From Deltaproteobacteria bacterium (GTDB lineage Bacteria > Myxococcota_A > UBA9042 > DTJE01), in the NCBI GenBank assembly GCA_016875475.1, contig VGRB01000007.1, positions 1-32,355 on the forward strand: 32,355 nt of DNA. The letters are read 5' to 3'. This document shows positions 7,920 to 17,811 of the stretch, piece after piece. How positions within the stretch are numbered: the first letter of the stretch is position 1; the number at the start of each line of letters is the position of its first letter. A program made the translations under genes and the position numbers. A model generated the notes under the pieces. The model saw nothing but the letters and a program-made list of their open reading frames with translations, was not told the DNA's origin and ran no database searches.

Positions 7920-7935
7920 GCCTTCCCCCGTCGCC

Positions 7936-7965
7936 TTGCCCCCTTCCCGCGCGAAACGCTACCAT
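7936..7965 (+). promoter_or_regulatory. putative promoter giving a leaderless mRNA
   Basis: TTGCCC (7936-7941), an 18-bp spacer and TACCAT (7960-7965). The -10 ends only 6 nt before the ATG at 7972, so transcription would start at or next to the start codon. No Shine-Dalgarno is visible before 7972. Confidence 0.4.
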
Positions 7966-7971
7966 GCCCTC

Positions 7972-9537
<1,566 letters not shown>

Positions 9538-10182
9538 GCGCTTCGAGCGCCGCGCCGCGCTCGGGCGGGACCGCCACCGCCTCTCCCGCACAGTACGCGA
9601 GCACGGACGCATCCAGGCGGGCGAGCGCGCCGGGCCCGGCGCAACCCGGGCAGAGCAGCGCGCCGTCGTCCACGACCAGGGCCCCGGTCCCCGCGAACGG
9701 GGTGCGGCAACGCGGGCAGGCCGCGAGCGCGGGGGCGTGGCCGATGTCGGACAGCACCGCGAGGCAGAAGCGGAGCACCGGGCCGTGGGCCGCGCCCGCG
9801 GGGGCCGCCTCGACGGCCGCGAGCGCGTCGACCGCGTGGTCGAATGTGAGAGGGGACGCGGGCGCGTCGCGCAGGAGGTCGCGCGCAAGCTGGATCGCGG
9901 CCTGCCCGGCCTCGAGGCGCTCGAGCGAGTCGAACAGGCCGGGGAACGCCCGGACGGCCTCGGCGGATCGGAGCGACCCGAGCCCGGACGAGCGGGCCCG
10001 CACATCGACCGAGAGGACGACGAGCAGGTCGAGCGCGCCCCCGAACCGTCGCGAGCCGCGGGCGGAACGTGCAATCGCGGACACCAGGCCGGACTCGCGG
10101 GTCAGGAGCGTCATGACGAGGTCGCGTTCGCCGAAGGGCACGCGGTCGAGGACGAGGGCGAGGGTGGCCGCGCCGGGAGCGG

Positions 10183-10653
10183 TCATTGCGGGCGGGCCGG
10201 GAGCTGCTCGGTCCAGTCGGCGCCTCGGTTCTGGCGTACGCGCGACACGTCGTTCGGGCCGCCGCCCGTGCCCACCGTGAGCAGCGCGACGAGGATGCCG
10301 ACCACGAACACCAGCGCGATCACGAGGTAGGCCCAGTTCACCGGGGACGCCCGGCGGGAGCCGACGAGGATATCGGCCGAATGGGTCCTGGCACCCTCGC
10401 GGCGTGCGTCGCCGCCGGTCGTGCGGAGGCGAGCGGCCAGCATCTCCATGGCGGGGGACTCGTCGAGCCCGAGCGCACGGCAGCAGGTGCTGACGAACCC
10501 GCGGGCATAGACCGGGCCGGGCAGTTCGTCGAGCCGCTCGCCCTCGATCGCCTCGATGAAGCGGATCGGGATGCGGGTCGTCTTCGCCACCTGCTCGGTG
10601 GACAGTCCCGCCCGCTCCCGGCCGCTCGCGAGGTATCTGCCGAGGTCCCCCAT
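10183..10653 (-). CDS. RodZ-like HTH protein with single membrane helix
   Basis: 156 aa. An N-terminal helix-turn-helix (about 3-70: LGRYLASGRERAGLSTEQVAKTTRIPIRFIEAIE, then YARGFVSTCCRALGL) matches the RodZ/HTH_25 domain that in RodZ binds MreB. It is followed by a charged linker, one membrane helix (WAYLVIALVFVVGILVALLTV, about 110-130) and only about 25 residues outside. E. coli RodZ has a much longer periplasmic part, so this is a short version that may instead be a membrane-tethered regulator. ATG 10653 is preferred over the longer ATG 10713 because the promoter -10 at 10685-10690 lies between them. Translationally coupled to recO. Confidence 0.8.
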   Translation of the reverse strand: MGDLGRYLASGRERAGLSTEQVAKTTRIPIRFIEAIEGERLDELPGPVYARGFVSTCCRALGLDESPAMEMLAARLRTTGGDARREGARTHSADILVGSRRASPVNWAYLVIALVFVVGILVALLTVGTGGGPNDVSRVRQNRGADWTEQLPARPQ

Positions 10654-10684
10654 CCGGCGAATGGTGCTCCGGAAACCCGGCAGG

Positions 10685-10713
10685 ACAATAGCGTCGGGGT
10701 GGTTGGCTGTCAA
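10685..10713 (-). promoter_or_regulatory. sigma70 promoter of the HTH-recO operon
   Basis: Minus strand: consensus TTGACA (10713-10708), a 17-bp spacer and TATTGT (10690-10685). Predicted start near 10678, 25 nt before the ATG at 10653. Its -35 lies in the left arm of an inverted repeat shared with the divergent promoter. Confidence 0.7.
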
Positions 10714-10752
10714 CGACGATCCGCGAACCCGAAACGCGCGTCGTTTGACAGC
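10706..10752. repeat. inverted repeat spanning both divergent -35 boxes (possible operator)
   Basis: The arms GCTGTCAACGACG (10706-10718) and CGTCGTTTGACAGC (10739-10752) pair with one extra base. Each arm contains the TTGACAGC of one of the two divergent promoters. It may be an operator for a dimeric regulator, possibly the HTH protein encoded next to it, or simply two similar -35 regions. Confidence 0.5.
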
Positions 10753-10774
10753 GCCGCGGTCAGTCCCCTATTCT
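10745..10774 (+). promoter_or_regulatory. sigma70 promoter of the lipoprotein gene at 10805
   Basis: Consensus TTGACA (10745-10750), an 18-bp spacer and TATTCT (10769-10774), 30 nt before the ATG at 10805. Confidence 0.7.
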
Positions 10775-10804
10775 CGCTTCCGGTCCGGTTTCGACAGGTT
10801 GAGG

Positions 10805-11716
10805 ATGCGTCTGCTCTCCCGTTCGATGAAGGTGGCCGCGGGGCCGCTCGCGGCGCTCGCGGTCGCGGGCCTGTCGGGCCTTGCGGCGTGCAAGAAGGAC
10901 CCGCCGCCCGAGGGGCCCGCGGCCGAGCCCGCCGAGGAGCCCGCGGCCGAGGCCCTCGGCCCCGGCGCCGGCCCCGCCGCCGGCCCGGCGGCCAGGTCCG
11001 CCGCGGCCGGTCCGGCCGACAGGGCCGACGCGATCCGCCGGGCGCCCCTGTCCCCGTCCGCCCTGGGAGGTCCGATGGCGGCGCCCGGTGCCGCGCCCGG
11101 CGTCGCGCCTGCGCCCGGGGATCATCCCCGTCCCGCGGACGCGCTCGCCGGCGGGCCCGAGGACGGCGCGGCCCCCGCCGCGGTCCCGGCGCCCGCGCCC
11201 GGCCCGGCGCCCGCGCCCGGCCCGGCGCCTTCCCCCGCGATCGCGGCCGCGGTGCCCCCGTCCGCGCCGATCGTGCCCCACGCGCCCGCCGGGCGCGCGC
11301 CCCTGCCGGACCTGAGGCTGCTGCTCACCGCGAACGACGTCGCGTCGCTCGCCGGCGGCAAGGTGACCTTCCGGCGTGCCGCGCTGGCGGGCATGGCCTC
11401 GTCCGACGAGCAGGACTCGCTCTACTACGAGCCCGAGAAGGGCCCGAGCTACGGCTTCGGGATCCAGGTCTTCCGCGGCGCGACCCCCGACCAGGCGCGC
11501 GAGCGCTATTCGTCCATGCTCGCCTCGTACCCGTCAGCGGTGGAGGTCGCGCCGGTCTCGGGCAAGACCTTCTTCGCATGGTGGGACGAGGTGCTGTTCG
11601 TCACGTTCGTGCAGCCGGCGAAGAACCTCGTCGTGGTCCTCTCCTGCGGCCGGAAGCACTGCGATTCGGACCGCCTGTACGACCTCGCGAAGAAGGTCGC
11701 GACGCGGTCGGGCTAG
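10805..11716 (+). CDS. Ala/Pro-rich lipoprotein with C-terminal globular domain
   Basis: 303 aa. A lipoprotein signal ends in LSGLAAC (lipobox Leu-Ala-Ala-Cys, Cys at residue 29) followed by KKD. Residues about 35-165 are a low-complexity Ala/Pro/Gly linker, including an 18-bp tandem repeat at 11188-11223 (PAPAPGPAPAPGPAP). The C-terminal ~130 residues (LLLTANDVASLAGGKVTF ... KTFFAWWDEVLFVTFV ... CGRKHCDSDRLYDLAKKVA) form a compact alpha/beta domain I do not recognise; two Cys residues there may pair. Start at ATG 10805 or the in-frame ATG 10826; the longer one gives a better n-region. The TAG stop lies in the left CTAG flank of the MITE at 11717. Confidence 0.75.
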   Translation: MRLLSRSMKVAAGPLAALAVAGLSGLAACKKDPPPEGPAAEPAEEPAAEALGPGAGPAAGPAARSAAAGPADRADAIRRAPLSPSALGGPMAAPGAAPGVAPAPGDHPRPADALAGGPEDGAAPAAVPAPAPGPAPAPGPAPSPAIAAAVPPSAPIVPHAPAGRAPLPDLRLLLTANDVASLAGGKVTFRRAALAGMASSDEQDSLYYEPEKGPSYGFGIQVFRGATPDQARERYSSMLASYPSAVEVAPVSGKTFFAWWDEVLFVTFVQPAKNLVVVLSCGRKHCDSDRLYDLAKKVATRSG

Positions 11717-11901
11717 GAGGCTGTCGGGAAATGGAGTTCGTCGCGAGGAATCGCATGCGCCCGGCGGGCAAGGAGCGGGGTCCCCGAAACGGCGGAGGCG
11801 TAGTCCTGGCCTACGTTGACGCCGTTTCGGGGCGCAGCGACGCAGCACGTCGAGATGCAGGCGATTTCGCAGCAGGACGGAATTGCCCGACAGGCTCCTA
11901 G
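11713..11901. mobile_element. palindromic MITE in a CTAG site (element 11717-11897)
   Basis: The outer inverted repeats GAGGCTGTCGGGAAAT (from 11717) and, read inward from the other side, GAGCCTGTCGGGCAAT (from 11897) differ at two positions. Both ends abut CTAG (11713-11716 and 11898-11901), consistent with a 4-bp target duplication as in IS5-type elements that insert at YTAR. The centre is a perfect hairpin with arms CCCCGAAACGGCG and CGCCGTTTCGGGG (about 11798-11836) and a nested GTAG/CTAC pair. The element has no gene. Its left flank holds the stop codon of the lipoprotein gene, and its right flank is 10 nt before the tex start codon. Confidence 0.75.
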
Positions 11902-11911
11902 ATTGCTCCCG

Positions 11912-14077
11912 ATGGAATCCGACGCTCCCACGTTCGACCCGGTCCCGCGCATCGCGGCCGACCTGCGCCTGCCCGCGCGCGGCGTCGCGGCCGTGCTCGA
12001 TCTCGCCTCGGGCGGCGCGACCGTGCCGTTCGTCGCGCGCTATCGCAAGGAGGCGACCGGCGGCCTCGACGAGGTGGCGATCCGGGCGATCCTGGAGCGC
12101 CACGCGTCCGTGTCGGAACTGGAGAAGCGGCGCGTGGCCATCCTGGAGGCGCTCGCGGCGGCGGGGAAGCTCGACGACGCGCTGAAGGCGCGGGTCGTCG
12201 CCGCGGTGACGCGCGCCGAGCTGGAGGACCTGTACCTGCCGTTCCGGCCGAAGCGCCGGACCCGCGCGACCGTCGCGCGCGAGCGCGGGCTCGAGCCGCT
12301 CGCCGCCAGGATCCTCGCGCAGCCTCCGGCCGGCGACCCGGTCGCGGAGGCGTGCGCGTTCGCGGATGCGGAGCGCGGCGTGCCGGACGCGGAGGCGGCG
12401 CTCGCGGGGGCGTGCGACATCGTGGCGGAGACGGTCTCGGAGAACGCGCCGGCCCGCGCGATCGCGCGGGAGGCGTTCCGGGCCGGGACGCTCGCGGCGG
12501 ACGTGGTGAAGTCGAAGGCGACCGGGCCGACCCGCTTCGAGCAGTACTACCGGTTCCGCGAGCCGCTCGCGTCCGTGCCGTCGCACCGCTGTCTCGCGGT
12601 CCGGCGCGGCGAGGCCGAGGGCGTGCTCCGGGTCCGCGTCGAGATCGAGGAGGAGCGGCTGGCCGCCCGGATCCTCCAGGTGTTCCGGCACTCTCCCGGG
12701 TCGCCGTTCGCCCCCCTGCTCGCGGACGCGGTCGCGGATTCGCTGAAGCGCCTGCTCGGCCCGTCGGTCGAGAACGAGGTCGCGGGCGAGGCGCGCGAGC
12801 GCGCGGAGCGGCAGGCCGCGGAGGTGTTCGCGGGGAACCTGCGCGAGCTGCTGCTGGCGCCCCCGCTCGGCGCGAAGGCCGTGATCGGCGTGGACCCGGG
12901 GCTTCGGACCGGCTGCAAGTGCGCGGCGGTCGCGCCGACCGGCGGGCTTGCGGGGCACGTCACGGTATTCCCGCACACCGAGGGTGCGGCGTCGCGGGCC
13001 GCCTCGGAGCTGGCGGCGTTCGCAACCCGGCACCGTCCGGCCGCGATCGCGGTCGGGAACGGTACGGCCGGCCGCGAGACCGAGGCGTTCGTCCGGTCCG
13101 CGCTCGCGGCCGCCGGGATGTCCGGCGTCCACGTCGTGATGGTCAGCGAGGCCGGCGCGAGCGTCTACTCCGCGTCGGACGCGGCGCGCGAGGAGTTCCC
13201 GGACCTCGACCTGACCGTGCGCGGGGCGATCTCGATCGCGCGCAGGCTCCAGGACCCGCTCGCCGAGCTGGTCAAGGTCGAGCCGCGGTCCATCGGGGTC
13301 GGCCAGTACCAGCACGACGTGGACGAGGACCTGCTCCGCGAGCGTCTCGACTCGGTCGTCGAGGACTGCGTGAACCGCGTCGGCGTCGACCTGAACACGG
13401 CCTCGGCCCCGCTGCTCGCCCACGTCTCGGGCATCGGTCCGACGCTCGCCCGCGCGATCCGGACGCACCGGGAGCAGTCCGGACCGTTCCGCCGCCGCGG
13501 GGACCTGAAGCGCGTCCGCGGGCTCGGCCCGAAGGCGTTCGAGCAGGCCGCGGGCTTCCTGCGGATCCGCGACGGCGACGAGCCGCTCGACGCGTCCGCC
13601 GTCCACCCGGAGCGGTACGACCTGGTGCGCCGCATCGCGTCCGACCTCGGCGCGCAGGTCCGGGACCTGGTCGGGGACGCCTCGGCCGCGGCCCGGATCG
13701 ACGTGCGCCGGTACGCGGGTGGGGACGTCGGCGAGCCGACCCTGCGCGACATCGTGGCGGAGCTGGCCCGCCCGGGCCGGGACCCACGCGACACGTTCGA
13801 ACCCCCCCGCTTCCGCGAGGACGTCCGCGCGATCGAGGACCTGGCCGCCGGCATGGAGCTGGAGGGCGTCGTCACGAACGTCGCGGCGTTCGGCGCGTTT
13901 GTGGACCTCGGCGTCCACCAGGACGGGCTGGTGCATGTGTCGGAGCTTTCGGACCGCTTCGTCCGCGACCCCCGCGAGGTCGTGTCGGTCGGGAAGCGCG
14001 TCCGGGTCCGCGTGCTCGGCGTGGACCTCGCAAGGCGCCGGATTTCCCTGTCGATGAAGTCGCCCCGTTCACCCTGA
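11912..14077 (+). CDS. tex: Tex family S1 RNA-binding transcription accessory protein
   Basis: 721 aa, typical Tex length. Order: Tex N-terminal helical domain (FVARYRKEATGGLDEVAIRAI about 35-55, ELEDLYLPFRPKRRTRATVARERGL about 108-130), YqgF/RNase H-like domain (VIGVDPGLRTGCKCAAV from about 323), helix-hairpin-helix region (LNTASAPLLAHVSGIGPTLA and GLGPKAFEQAAGFLRI about 493-550), and a C-terminal S1 domain (about 647-715, GVVTNVAAFGAFVDLGVHQDGLVHVSEL). Cytoplasmic nucleic-acid-binding protein linked to transcription and RNA quality control. Start ATG 11912 by homology; the upstream ATG 11816 lies in the MITE. No Shine-Dalgarno; a TAGATT box at 11899-11904 ends 7 nt before the ATG, so a leaderless mRNA is possible. 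Confidence 0.94.
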   Translation: MESDAPTFDPVPRIAADLRLPARGVAAVLDLASGGATVPFVARYRKEATGGLDEVAIRAILERHASVSELEKRRVAILEALAAAGKLDDALKARVVAAVTRAELEDLYLPFRPKRRTRATVARERGLEPLAARILAQPPAGDPVAEACAFADAERGVPDAEAALAGACDIVAETVSENAPARAIAREAFRAGTLAADVVKSKATGPTRFEQYYRFREPLASVPSHRCLAVRRGEAEGVLRVRVEIEEERLAARILQVFRHSPGSPFAPLLADAVADSLKRLLGPSVENEVAGEARERAERQAAEVFAGNLRELLLAPPLGAKAVIGVDPGLRTGCKCAAVAPTGGLAGHVTVFPHTEGAASRAASELAAFATRHRPAAIAVGNGTAGRETEAFVRSALAAAGMSGVHVVMVSEAGASVYSASDAAREEFPDLDLTVRGAISIARRLQDPLAELVKVEPRSIGVGQYQHDVDEDLLRERLDSVVEDCVNRVGVDLNTASAPLLAHVSGIGPTLARAIRTHREQSGPFRRRGDLKRVRGLGPKAFEQAAGFLRIRDGDEPLDASAVHPERYDLVRRIASDLGAQVRDLVGDASAAARIDVRRYAGGDVGEPTLRDIVAELARPGRDPRDTFEPPRFREDVRAIEDLAAGMELEGVVTNVAAFGAFVDLGVHQDGLVHVSELSDRFVRDPREVVSVGKRVRVRVLGVDLARRRISLSMKSPRSP

Positions 14078-14115
14078 GCGGCTCGCCGGCGCTATGATTC
14101 GGGGGGAGGCGCGTC

Positions 14116-15297
14116 TTGGACCTTCTCGGTCACCTTTCCGGCAGGTCGATCGCCATCGTGCTCGGCGACGGGGGCGTGGGGAAGACCACGGTCGCGGCCG
14201 CGCTCGCGGCCATGAGCGCCGCGTCGGGCCGCCGCGTGCTCGCGGTGACGGTCGACCCGTCGAACCGGCTCAAGGACTCGCTCGGGCTGTCCGGGACCCC
14301 CGGGGTCGAGGAGGAGGTTCCGCTCCGCGACTTCGCGCCGGCGCCCGGCGGGTCGCTCCGCGCCATGGTGCTCGACGCCGCGACCGAGCTGGACCGGGTC
14401 GTTCGCGAGGCCTCCCCGTCGGACGAGGTGCGGCGGCGCATCACGGAGAACGTGTTCTACCGGAAGGCCGCGTCGCGCATGACCGGCACGCACGAGTACA
14501 TGGCCTTCACCCGCCTGTCGGACGCGCTCGCGTCGGGCCGCCACGACCTCGTCGTGCTCGACACGCCGCCGGAGCGGCACGCGCTCGACTTCCTGGACGC
14601 GCCGGCGCGGCTCGACTCGCTGCTCGGGAACGACGCGTTCAGGCTGTTCGTGTCGGCGTCCGCGGGGCTCTCGCGAGCCGGGCTCGAGGCGATCCGCCTG
14701 CGGCGCCTGGTCCTCCGCGGGATCGGGCGGTTCGCGGGCGAGGAGACGTTCCTGCAGGTGCTCGACTTCGTGCTCGCGTTCTCGCCGCTCTACGAGCACT
14801 TCCGCGTGCGGGCCGCGCGGGTGAAGGACCTGTTCGCCTCCCCGGCGTGCGCGACCGTCCTGGTCTGCCGGCCGAACCCCGCGCGGTGCCCGGAGGCGGG
14901 GGGCGCGGGGCCAGCCGACGCGCTCCGGGCGCGCGGGATCGAGCCGGTGGCGGTCGTGGCGAACCGGGTGCTCGTCTGGCCGCCGCCCGAGGCGGGGGGC
15001 GCCGGCACAGGGGGCGGCGGGGCGGGACCGGCGGACGCGGCCTCGGTCAAGGACGCGCTCTCGTCCGAGCCGGCGCTCGGGCTGTACGACCGGGACATGG
15101 TCTCGGCGCTTGCCGGTCGCATCCTGGGGCTCGCGGGCCGCTACCGCGAGCGGGCCGAGGAGGACGCGGCGCGCGTCACGGCTCTCCGCGAGGCGGTCGC
15201 GCCGGCGCCGGTCCACGTGGTGCCCGGCCTGAGGGAGGAGGTGCGCGACCTCGCGAGCCTCGCCCGCTTCGCGCGCGTCATGAGGGGGGCGGCGTGA
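14116..15297 (+). CDS. ArsA/GET3-family anion-transporting-like ATPase
   Basis: 393 aa. P-loop at residues 16-25 (LGDGGVGKTT), switch I-like VTVDPSNRLKDSLGL, a conserved ENVFYRKAASRMTGTHEYMAF block, and the switch II/DTPP motif VVLDTPPERHALDFLDAP, all as in bacterial ArsA-like ATPases of the MinD/ParA superfamily. The family signature lysine at the second P-loop position (GKGGVGKT) is Asp here. The Gly/Pro insert around residues 290-315 is low complexity. Function unknown: no arsenic gene or tail-anchored system is nearby. Start TTG 14116, with GGGGGGAGG upstream at about 14100-14108; TATGAT at 14093-14098 may be the -10. Convergent with the glycosyltransferase ending at 15338. Confidence 0.85.
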   Translation: MDLLGHLSGRSIAIVLGDGGVGKTTVAAALAAMSAASGRRVLAVTVDPSNRLKDSLGLSGTPGVEEEVPLRDFAPAPGGSLRAMVLDAATELDRVVREASPSDEVRRRITENVFYRKAASRMTGTHEYMAFTRLSDALASGRHDLVVLDTPPERHALDFLDAPARLDSLLGNDAFRLFVSASAGLSRAGLEAIRLRRLVLRGIGRFAGEETFLQVLDFVLAFSPLYEHFRVRAARVKDLFASPACATVLVCRPNPARCPEAGGAGPADALRARGIEPVAVVANRVLVWPPPEAGGAGTGGGGAGPADAASVKDALSSEPALGLYDRDMVSALAGRILGLAGRYRERAEEDAARVTALREAVAPAPVHVVPGLREEVRDLASLARFARVMRGAA

Positions 15298-15311
15298 GCG
15301 GGGGGGGATGG

Positions 15312-15339
15312 GACGGCCGTCGCGACCTGACGGGCCGTC
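15312..15339. terminator. weak inverted repeat between convergent genes
   Basis: GACGGCC (15312-15318) and GGCCGTC (15333-15339) can pair across a 14-nt loop between two convergent stop codons. No T-tract on either side, and it runs into the stop codon of the minus-strand gene, so terminator function is uncertain. Confidence 0.3.
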
Positions 15340-17752
15340 ACATCGCGGGCGGCGTGTCGGTCGTCTTCTCGGGCACCGGGTCGTCGGCGCGCTCCTCGGC
15401 CGGAGGCGGCTTGATCGCGGCCTCCTCCATCGTGATCGGCGTGGCCTTGACCACGTTGAAGTAGGCGGACTCCTCGTTCAGCCGGACCACGTCCCAGGAC
15501 TTGATGCCGACGTACTCGGCCTGCCCCTTCTTGCGCAGGCGCTCGGTCTCCTTGTCGAGGGCGGACTTCAGGCCCGACGACCGCCCGCCCTGGGTCAGTG
15601 CGAAGAACGGCTGGCCCTTGTTCAGCGTCTCGAGGTACGGCCCGAGCTGGTTCGCCTTCATCAGCGGCTTGATCTCGCTCGCGGTGTAGTAGGTCTCGCC
15701 GCGCCACGTGATCAGCCACGCGACCACGTCCTCCTTGCAGACGCGCTTGTTCGTGGAGCCGAAGTAGTCCGGGATGAAGCCCAGGCCGATCTTCGTCAGG
15801 ATGGGCGTGAACGCGTCCTCGACCTCGGGCGGGTTCTCGACCGGCGTGCAGCGCTTGTAGTAGTCCTCGAACAGGTATTTCTGGCTCCAGCTCGGCGAGA
15901 GCATGGGCATGTACCAGTTGAGGCACCACAGCGCGAGCCCGACCGACGCGACCCACAGGCCGCCCGCCCCGAACCGGCGCACGCGCGGCGGGAACACCAT
16001 CAGCGCGAACGCCACCCCCCCCACGACCAGGTAGCCGGTCATGAAGTTCTCGTACTGGAGGGGCTCCATCGGGAGCAGCTCGCGGATGACCGGGTTCGTG
16101 TACTCGTAGAACGTCGATTCGGCCCACGTCTTCTTGGAGCCCGCCGCTACCGGCGCGTCCGGGTCGGTCGGCAGGTACTCGGGGAGCTGGCGGTCGTACT
16201 TGTACGTGAACATGTTGCGGAACGCCTGGACGTCCGAGCGGATCCAGACGCCCACGCCCAGGAAGATGCCGATGGCCGCGAGCGCGGCGACGCGCGCGAA
16301 CCACGTGCGGTCGCGCAGGAACTCGTCGAGGTGGATCGCGATCAGCAGCACCGTCGGCGGCACGGCCGGGAAGATGTAGTGGTGGAACTTGGTCGCGGAA
16401 AGCGTGAACAGGCAGTACGAGAAGAACGCCCAGACGTAGAGGAACAGCTTCAGCCGCGACTCGGGCGACGCGTCGCGAAGCCGAATCCGGGCGATGCCCC
16501 CCCCGAGCAGCGGGAGCAGCGCGATCCAGGGGAAGGTCCCGATCGACAGCCACTTGATGAAGTGCTCGAACGTGCCGGAGTCGATCTGGTGCACGCCCGC
16601 GCCGATGCGATTGAAGTGGTCGTGGACCAGGAAGCGCGTGTAGAAGGCGTTCCCGTGCTTCGCGAACATCCCGAGGTACCACGGGAGCATGGTCAGGCAC
16701 AGGATCATCGTCCCGCGCAGGATCTCGAGGCGCCGCAGCGCGCGCCACTCGCCGGTGAGCAGCAGGTAGATCAGCAGGAGCGCGCCGGGCAGCATGAAGC
16801 CGAGCAGTCCCTTGCCGAGCGTCGCGTAGCCGAGGAACGTGTAGGCGACCCAGAGGCTGAACCGGCGGCACCAGAAGTCCTTGCGCTCGTCCGTGAACAG
16901 CGTGCCGGCCTTGTGCTCGCGCCACATCGGCACCGCGATGAGCGCGAGCAGCACGCCCGTCGCGACGAAGTAGATGAGCGCGTGGAAGATGCCGGTCTTC
17001 TGGAAGAGCAGCCATGCCCGGAGCACGGGGTTCACGTTGTCATAGCTCGCCTCGGGCGACAGGTCGAGCGCGATGATGACGAACTGCGGGATCGCGGTCA
17101 GCAGGAACAGGCCGATGGCGGCCAGCCCCCAGCCCAGGAAGGCGCGGTTCGAGGGGGAGAAGCGCGGTCCGAAGTAGGCGTTCGCGAAGAACAGCAGGCC
17201 TACCGACAGCGTCCCGACGAACGGCATGTCCGTGATCGCCTGCCGCGACAGGAAGAACCACAACGGCGACGTCAGCAGGAGCCCTGCCGCGAAGAGCCCG
17301 ACGCGGCGCGAGAAGACGCGCGCGAGCGTCACGTACGTGAAGAAGACCCCGAGGATGCCCAGGATGGCCCACGGCAGGCGGATCGCCCAGTCCCCGAGCC
17401 CGATCAGCTTCATCATGACGATCTCGCCGTACATGATGAGGATGGGCTTGGAGAAGAACCATTCGCCGGTCTTGGGCTCGGTCCCGATCTGCTCGGTGTA
17501 CCCCCACCAGGGCGACAGGAGGTCGCCCTTCTCGTTCATGTAGCGCGCGACCTCGCCGTAGTGCGTCTCCCAGCAGTCCCACAGGCCGAACGCGCCGGCG
17601 TTCGGGATCAGCACGGCAACGGCCGCGAGCAGGACGAGCGCGCGCACCAGGCCCTCGCGGGGCTCCGGCCTGCGCTCGGGGATCGAAGGGAACTCCGAGA
17701 GGAGCGGAGGCGTCGCAACCGCCGGGACCCGCTCGTCTTCGTTCGTCGCCAT
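15338..17752 (-). CDS. ArnT/PMT-like (GT39) glycosyltransferase
   Basis: 804 aa. The first loop carries FGLWDCWETHYGEVARYM, the acidic catalytic-loop motif of ArnT/PMT enzymes (usually with D-E and YAEVARE). Other family marks: GEWFFSKPILIMY, LGDWAIRLPWAILG and ARVFSRRVGLFAAGLLLTSPLWFFLSRQAITDMPF, then many membrane helices to about residue 640. LSATKFHHYIFPAVPPTVLL is the typical late motif. The last ~160 residues are soluble with a mixed fold. Likely moves a sugar from an undecaprenyl/polyprenyl-phosphate carrier to a lipid or protein on the outer side of the inner membrane. Start ATG 17752 with GGAGAGG 5 nt upstream. The C-terminus (about 20 residues, Pro/Glu-rich) is unstructured. Confidence 0.88.
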   Translation of the reverse strand: MATNEDERVPAVATPPLLSEFPSIPERRPEPREGLVRALVLLAAVAVLIPNAGAFGLWDCWETHYGEVARYMNEKGDLLSPWWGYTEQIGTEPKTGEWFFSKPILIMYGEIVMMKLIGLGDWAIRLPWAILGILGVFFTYVTLARVFSRRVGLFAAGLLLTSPLWFFLSRQAITDMPFVGTLSVGLLFFANAYFGPRFSPSNRAFLGWGLAAIGLFLLTAIPQFVIIALDLSPEASYDNVNPVLRAWLLFQKTGIFHALIYFVATGVLLALIAVPMWREHKAGTLFTDERKDFWCRRFSLWVAYTFLGYATLGKGLLGFMLPGALLLIYLLLTGEWRALRRLEILRGTMILCLTMLPWYLGMFAKHGNAFYTRFLVHDHFNRIGAGVHQIDSGTFEHFIKWLSIGTFPWIALLPLLGGGIARIRLRDASPESRLKLFLYVWAFFSYCLFTLSATKFHHYIFPAVPPTVLLIAIHLDEFLRDRTWFARVAALAAIGIFLGVGVWIRSDVQAFRNMFTYKYDRQLPEYLPTDPDAPVAAGSKKTWAESTFYEYTNPVIRELLPMEPLQYENFMTGYLVVGGVAFALMVFPPRVRRFGAGGLWVASVGLALWCLNWYMPMLSPSWSQKYLFEDYYKRCTPVENPPEVEDAFTPILTKIGLGFIPDYFGSTNKRVCKEDVVAWLITWRGETYYTASEIKPLMKANQLGPYLETLNKGQPFFALTQGGRSSGLKSALDKETERLRKKGQAEYVGIKSWDVVRLNEESAYFNVVKATPITMEEAAIKPPPAEERADDPVPEKTTDTPPAM

Positions 17753-17782
17753 CAGCGCCTCTCCGGGCAGCGAAACGCGGGA

Positions 17783-17811
17783 AATCTACGAGGATCCCGC
17801 CGCTGCGTCAA
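17783..17811 (-). promoter_or_regulatory. sigma70-type promoter of the ArnT-like gene
   Basis: Minus strand: TTGACG (17811-17806), a 17-bp spacer and TAGATT (17788-17783). Start near 17776, about 24 nt before the ATG, with a Shine-Dalgarno at 17758-17764. Confidence 0.65.
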
